Assembly: GCA_012026885.1 (NCBI GenBank)
Contig: VEPL01000027.1
Span: forward strand, 116,415-180,414
Direction: 5' to 3'
Origin: Betaproteobacteria bacterium
GTDB taxonomy: Bacteria > Pseudomonadota > Gammaproteobacteria > Burkholderiales > Rhodocyclaceae
Length of the DNA: 64,000 bases
Shown here: in pieces, positions 60,705-64,000 of the stretch
How the letters are laid out: every line of letters begins with the position of its first letter
Position numbering within the stretch: position 1 is the stretch's first letter
The notes under the pieces: generated by a model
Seen by the model: only the letters and a program-made list of their open reading frames with translations
Told to the model about the DNA's origin: nothing
The model's database searches: none
Translations under genes and position numbers: made by a program

Positions 60705-61439
60705 ATGTCCGCTTCCCGACTCATCTTCGGCTTTCACGCGGTGACCGCCAAGCTGCGCCACGACCCTGGTGCGATCAAGGAAATCGTCGTCGATGCCGGG
60801 CGCCAGGACGCGCGTGCCCGCGACCTGATCCGGCATGCCGAATTGCAGGGCGTACGGGTTTTGGCGGCGGACGGCAAGCGCCTCGACGCCATGCTCCCCG
60901 GAGCACGGCACCAGGGGGTCATTGCCCGCGTGGAGGGCGGCCGCCAGATCGCCCATCTCGACGACGTCCTCGACACCCTGACCGAGCCGGCCTTCCTGCT
61001 CGTCCTCGACGGCGTCACCGATCCGCGCAACCTGGGCGCCTGCCTGCGCGTCGCCGATGCCGCCGGGGTTCACGCGGTGATCGCACCGAAGGACCGTGCC
61101 GCCGGCCTCAACGACGTCGCGCTCAAGACCGCGAGCGGTGCAGGCGAGACGGTGCCTTACGTGATGGTCACCAACCTCGCGCGTACCCTGCGCGATCTCA
61201 AGGAACGCGACATCTGCGTCATCGGCACGGCGGGCGGGGCGGAACGCGACCTCTACGCTGCCGACTGGCCCCAAGCCACTGCCTGGGTCCTGGGTGCCGA
61301 GGGCGAGGGCTTGCGCCGCCTGACCCGCGAGACCTGCGACCAGCTCGTCCGCATTCCCATGCACGGGGCGGTCGAGAGCCTCAACGTTTCGGTCGCGGCG
61401 GGCGTTTGCCTGTACGAGGCGCGCCGGCGGCGGGCATGA
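60705..61439 (+). CDS. rlmB: 23S rRNA 2'-O-methyltransferase RlmB (SpoU family)
   Basis: 244 residues. An N-terminal substrate-binding domain (IFGFHAVTAKLR) and a knotted SPOUT domain with DPRNLGACLRVADAAGVHA, LGAEGEGLRRL and IPMHGAVESLNVSVAAG. Methylates G2251 of 23S rRNA in E. coli. Often adjacent to rnr, as here, though a carbonic anhydrase gene intervenes. Its stop overlaps the next start. Confidence 0.96.
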   Translation: MSASRLIFGFHAVTAKLRHDPGAIKEIVVDAGRQDARARDLIRHAELQGVRVLAADGKRLDAMLPGARHQGVIARVEGGRQIAHLDDVLDTLTEPAFLLVLDGVTDPRNLGACLRVADAAGVHAVIAPKDRAAGLNDVALKTASGAGETVPYVMVTNLARTLRDLKERDICVIGTAGGAERDLYAADWPQATAWVLGAEGEGLRRLTRETCDQLVRIPMHGAVESLNVSVAAGVCLYEARRRRA

Positions 61440-61984
61440 GGGCAGCGTTCGCCTTTGCGCTTCTGACCCTGCTGGCCGCAGCGGCGCCTGCCGGCGCCGT
61501 GCTGCTAGACAAGGAAGTGGTCTTTTCGGAGGCCGAAGTGCAGGCGGCAGTCGACCGGCGCGGACCGGTCGAGCGCAACTACGGCGGCTTTGTCGTGGTC
61601 GCGTTGCCGGCACCCCCGCGCATTTCCCTCGACCGCGACGACGGGCGCGCCGGACTGGCTGCGCGCGTCGAGGTCACGGTGACCGGTGGTCGGCCCGTAC
61701 CGGTCGATCTGGTGGGCAACGCCGGCATCCGCTACGACGACAACGCCAAGGCCTTCTATCTCGCCAATGCGACGGTCGAGTCCTTGCAGGCGCCCGGATT
61801 GCCGCGGGAGCTGGAGCAGACCGTGCGCCAGGTCGTCAGCCAATTGCTCGCCGGCTATTTCCGCACCAACCCGGTCCATGTCCTGCGTGCCGACGGCAGC
61901 GTCGAGGAGCGTGCTGCGCACTGGCTTCTGCGGTCGGTGCGCATCGACCGCGGACGGGTGGTGGCGGTGTTTTCCCCCCTTTAG
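61436..61984 (+). CDS. DUF1439-like exported protein (YceB type)
   Basis: 182 residues with a signal peptide (MRAAFAFALLTLLAAAAPAGA). The mature part (KEVVFSEAEVQAAVDRRGPVERNYGG, then alternating strands and a C-terminal amphipathic VRIDRGRVVAVFSPL) fits the tubular lipid-binding-like DUF1439 family. There is no lipobox Cys, unlike E. coli YceB. Function unknown. Coupled to rlmB by ATGA. Confidence 0.75.
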   Translation: MRAAFAFALLTLLAAAAPAGAVLLDKEVVFSEAEVQAAVDRRGPVERNYGGFVVVALPAPPRISLDRDDGRAGLAARVEVTVTGGRPVPVDLVGNAGIRYDDNAKAFYLANATVESLQAPGLPRELEQTVRQVVSQLLAGYFRTNPVHVLRADGSVEERAAHWLLRSVRIDRGRVVAVFSPL

Positions 61985-62087
61985 TAGGGGGCGCGGTCAG
62001 CCTGTCCTCGGGTAGAGTGGGCGCCATGCAGCGAAATCCGACAGTGGCCACCCGGGGCCGGGTGCATTCTGCGCGCAGGCGGCGGCC

Positions 62088-63833
62088 ATGAGCGTTCTGG
62101 GCCGCCTCGTTCCCGCTTGGCTGCAGCCCTACCCGCGTGGCGTTTTCGGTGCCGACCTGGCCGCTGGCTTTATCGTGGCGGTGCTGGTCGTCCCGCAGAG
62201 CCTCGCCTACGCGCTGCTGGCCGGGCTACCGCCACAGGCGGGGCTCTATGTCAGCATCTTCCCCGCCATCGCCTACGCCTTGCTCGGCAGCAGCCGGGTG
62301 CAGGCGGTGGGCCCGGTGGCAATCACGGCGATCATGACCTTCTCGGTCCTGAGCCCGCTCGCGGCGCCGGGTTCGGCGCCCTACATCGCCCTTGCCGCCG
62401 CGCTGGCCCACGTCTCCGGCCTGATGATCCTGGCCGCGGGCGTCCTGCGCCTTGGCTTCCTGGCGCAACTCCTGAGCCGGCCGGTCATGAGCGGCTTCAT
62501 CTCGGGGGCGGCAGTGCTGATCGTGATCAGCCAGCTCAAAGGCCTGCTGGGAATCGCCGCGCAGGGCGACAGCACCTGGCGGGTGCTCGCCGATTTGCTG
62601 CTCAGGCTTCCCGAGGCGCACCTGGCGACGCTGGCGCTCTCCGTTCCGGCGCTCGCTGTGCTTCTCCTCTCCCGTAGCGCCTTGCCGCGTCTGCTGGGCC
62701 GGTTGGGGATGGCCGCCGGACGCGCTGTCTTCGTTGCGCGCCTGATGCCGCTCGCCGTCGTCGCGGCGGGAACGCTCGCCGTCACCGCCCTCGATCTTGA
62801 CCGGCGCCACGGCGTCGCTGTCGTCGGCAAGGTGGCCGCCGGACTGCCCGGTTTCACTTTCTTCGTCCCGGACGCAGGCACACTGTCGGCGCTGCTGGTG
62901 CCCGCTTTCCTGATGGCGCTGATCGGCATGGTCCAGTGCATCACGATGGCGCAGGCGCTGGCCGTGCGCCGGCGCGAACGGGTCGATGCCAATGCCGAAC
63001 TGATCGGCCTCGGTGCCGCCAATCTTGTGGCGGCCTTCTACGGCGGCATGCCGGTCGGTGGCGGCGTTTCGCGCTCGGCGGTCAATGTCGCCGCCGGCGC
63101 GCATACGCCGCTCGCCGGCATCGTCGCCGCATTGGCCACCATCGCCCTCGTCGCCGGCGGCGCCCAGTATCTCGAGCGGCTGCCGCTGGCGGTGCTGGCG
63201 GCGAGCATCATCGTCGCCGCCTGGTCGATGATCGATCTGGCGGCACTGCGCCGGGCCTGGACCTACGACCGTGCTGACGCAATGGCGCTGCTCGGGACAG
63301 CGCTCGGCGTCATCCTGCTCGGCATCGAGACAGGGATCGGCCTCGGCATCCTGCTGTCGGCGGCCGCGCTCCTCTTCCGCGCCAGCCAGCCGCATATCGC
63401 GGTGGTCGGGCGCATCCGTGGCAGCGAGCATTTCCGCAACATCGAGCGCCACGATGTCGAGACCCTGCCGGCTACGCTGTTCATCCGCATCGACGAGCGA
63501 CTCTTTTTCGGCAACCTCGCCGCCGTCGAAGCGCGGATCAGCCAGGAACTCGCGCGCCTGCCCGGCGTGCGCGACCTGGTTCTGGTCATGAGTGCGGTGA
63601 ACCTGATGGACGCCACCGCCGTCGAGGTCTTCGACGAACTCAACCGCGACCTCGGCGAGCGCGGCATCCGCCTGCACTTGGCCGAGATCAAGGGGCCGGT
63701 CGAGGACAGGCTCCGCCGTGCGACGCTATGGCAGGCCCTTTCCGGCGAGATCTATCTCTCCGCCAACCAGGCCTTCGAGGCGCTGGCAACGCAGAAGGGG
63801 CGACCAACGCCCGGTGCTCACCAACCTCGGTAG
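62088..63833 (+). CDS. SulP family anion transporter with STAS domain
   Basis: 581 residues. Membrane domain of about 12-14 segments with the family opening AGFIVAVLVVPQSLAYALLAGLPPQAGLY and GFISGAAVLIVISQLKGLLG; a STAS domain occupies about 445-555 (FIRIDERLFFGNLAAVEARI, LVMSAVNLMDATAVEV). Substrate could be sulfate, bicarbonate or a dicarboxylate; a carbonic anhydrase gene lies nearby. Its 3' end overlaps the convergent gene at 63818 by 16 bases. Confidence 0.93.
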   Translation: MSVLGRLVPAWLQPYPRGVFGADLAAGFIVAVLVVPQSLAYALLAGLPPQAGLYVSIFPAIAYALLGSSRVQAVGPVAITAIMTFSVLSPLAAPGSAPYIALAAALAHVSGLMILAAGVLRLGFLAQLLSRPVMSGFISGAAVLIVISQLKGLLGIAAQGDSTWRVLADLLLRLPEAHLATLALSVPALAVLLLSRSALPRLLGRLGMAAGRAVFVARLMPLAVVAAGTLAVTALDLDRRHGVAVVGKVAAGLPGFTFFVPDAGTLSALLVPAFLMALIGMVQCITMAQALAVRRRERVDANAELIGLGAANLVAAFYGGMPVGGGVSRSAVNVAAGAHTPLAGIVAALATIALVAGGAQYLERLPLAVLAASIIVAAWSMIDLAALRRAWTYDRADAMALLGTALGVILLGIETGIGLGILLSAAALLFRASQPHIAVVGRIRGSEHFRNIERHDVETLPATLFIRIDERLFFGNLAAVEARISQELARLPGVRDLVLVMSAVNLMDATAVEVFDELNRDLGERGIRLHLAEIKGPVEDRLRRATLWQALSGEIYLSANQAFEALATQKGRPTPGAHQPR

Positions 63834-64000
63834 CCGTAGCCGCGGTAATAGGGCCGGGCCCCATAGTATGGCCCATAGCCGTAGCCGGGGCCGCCGTAGT
63901 ACGGGCGGGCACCGTAATACGGGCGCGGCCCGTAATAGGGGGCGGGCGCCACGATGAGCGGGGGGGGCCGGCCGCCGACCCCGCCGACACCGACATCGAC
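63818..64000 (-). CDS. C-terminal part of a Tyr/Gly/Pro-rich low-complexity protein (5' end outside window)
   Basis: The minus-strand frame is open from the window edge to TGA at 63820-63818, giving 60 residues. After VGGRPPPLIVAPAP it consists of repeats of the type PYYGPR, PYYGAR and GYGYG, ending in YRGYGYRGW. Repeats of this kind occur in small secreted proteins. Codon use within the repeats varies, which favours real coding. The start and any signal peptide are off-window. Confidence 0.6.
   Translation of the reverse strand, partial: VDVGVGGVGGRPPPLIVAPAPYYGPRPYYGARPYYGGPGYGYGPYYGARPYYRGYGYRGW

Noticed and set aside
62026..62091. 21-codon ORF ending on the SulP start (ATGA)
   Set aside because: It lacks a good ribosome site and is very Arg-rich, as expected by chance; unlike the leader ORF of carbonic anhydrase, there is no Shine-Dalgarno evidence.

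Overview
The window is a gene-dense, GC-rich chromosomal segment of a betaproteobacterium. The gene order ndk-rlmN-pilW-rodZ-ispG-hisS-yfgM-bamB-der-hfq-hflX-hflK-hflC-DUF2065-hisZ-purA, together with Dct transport genes and an argF-argG pair, suggests Rhodocyclales (Dechloromonas/Azonexus-like). That placement is inference from gene content and was not tested by alignment. I see no insertion sequences, prophage, CRISPR array or rRNA. One tRNA (Leu, CAG) is present. No gene-free stretch exceeds about 250 bases.

Layout. 1-3.5 kb: end of argD, then argF, argG, a small membrane protein, ppnP and yajQ. 3.6-8.0 kb: an amidotransferase-like gene on the minus strand, then a retropepsin-like protein, a small unknown, a NUDIX CoA pyrophosphatase, a CobD/CbiB-family protein and a beta-ketothiolase ending in a strong terminator. 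8.2-20.2 kb: the most unusual region, with two transcription units of circularly permuted ATP-grasp, alpha-E, transglutaminase-like and DUF2126 proteins, a solitary urea/amide-type binding protein on the other strand, and a YhiN-family flavoprotein. 20.2-28.2 kb: rsgA, M48 peptidase, orn, a GT39-like membrane glycosyltransferase, rpmE, a TPR-glycosyltransferase, rho and trxA. 28.3-35.6 kb: C4-dicarboxylate uptake, with the two-component pair dctS/dctR, the symporter dctA and the TRAP transporter dctPQM. 35.8-41.5 kb: kup, a STAS/anti-sigma/SpoIIE partner-switching module, a PilJ-domain protein and an unknown. 41.6-57 kb: the conserved housekeeping run from ndk to purA. 57-64 kb: a small secreted protein, tRNA-Leu, rnr, carbonic anhydrase, rlmB, a DUF1439 protein, a SulP transporter and the end of a Tyr/Gly/Pro-rich protein.

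Main observation. Both plus-strand units of the ATP-grasp/alpha-E/transglutaminase region are preceded by near-consensus sigma-54 (-24/-12) promoters, at 8184-8200 and 12049-12066. NtrC-like sites lie about 50-100 bases upstream of each; the one at 11949-11965 closely matches the classical glnA enhancer site. I infer that this poorly understood amide-bond-forming system is switched on under nitrogen limitation. The minus-strand urea-type binding protein between the two units fits that reading.

Other regulatory signals read directly from the sequence: a shared palindrome, TTGTGG-N4-CCACAA, at nearly the same distance upstream of dctA and dctP (probable DctR operator); a near-perfect sigma-70 promoter for tRNA-Leu whose -35 box lies inside the first codons of the divergent rnr gene; a six-codon leader ORF overlapping the carbonic anhydrase start; and a dispersed repeat with the core GCGGTCGACCG.
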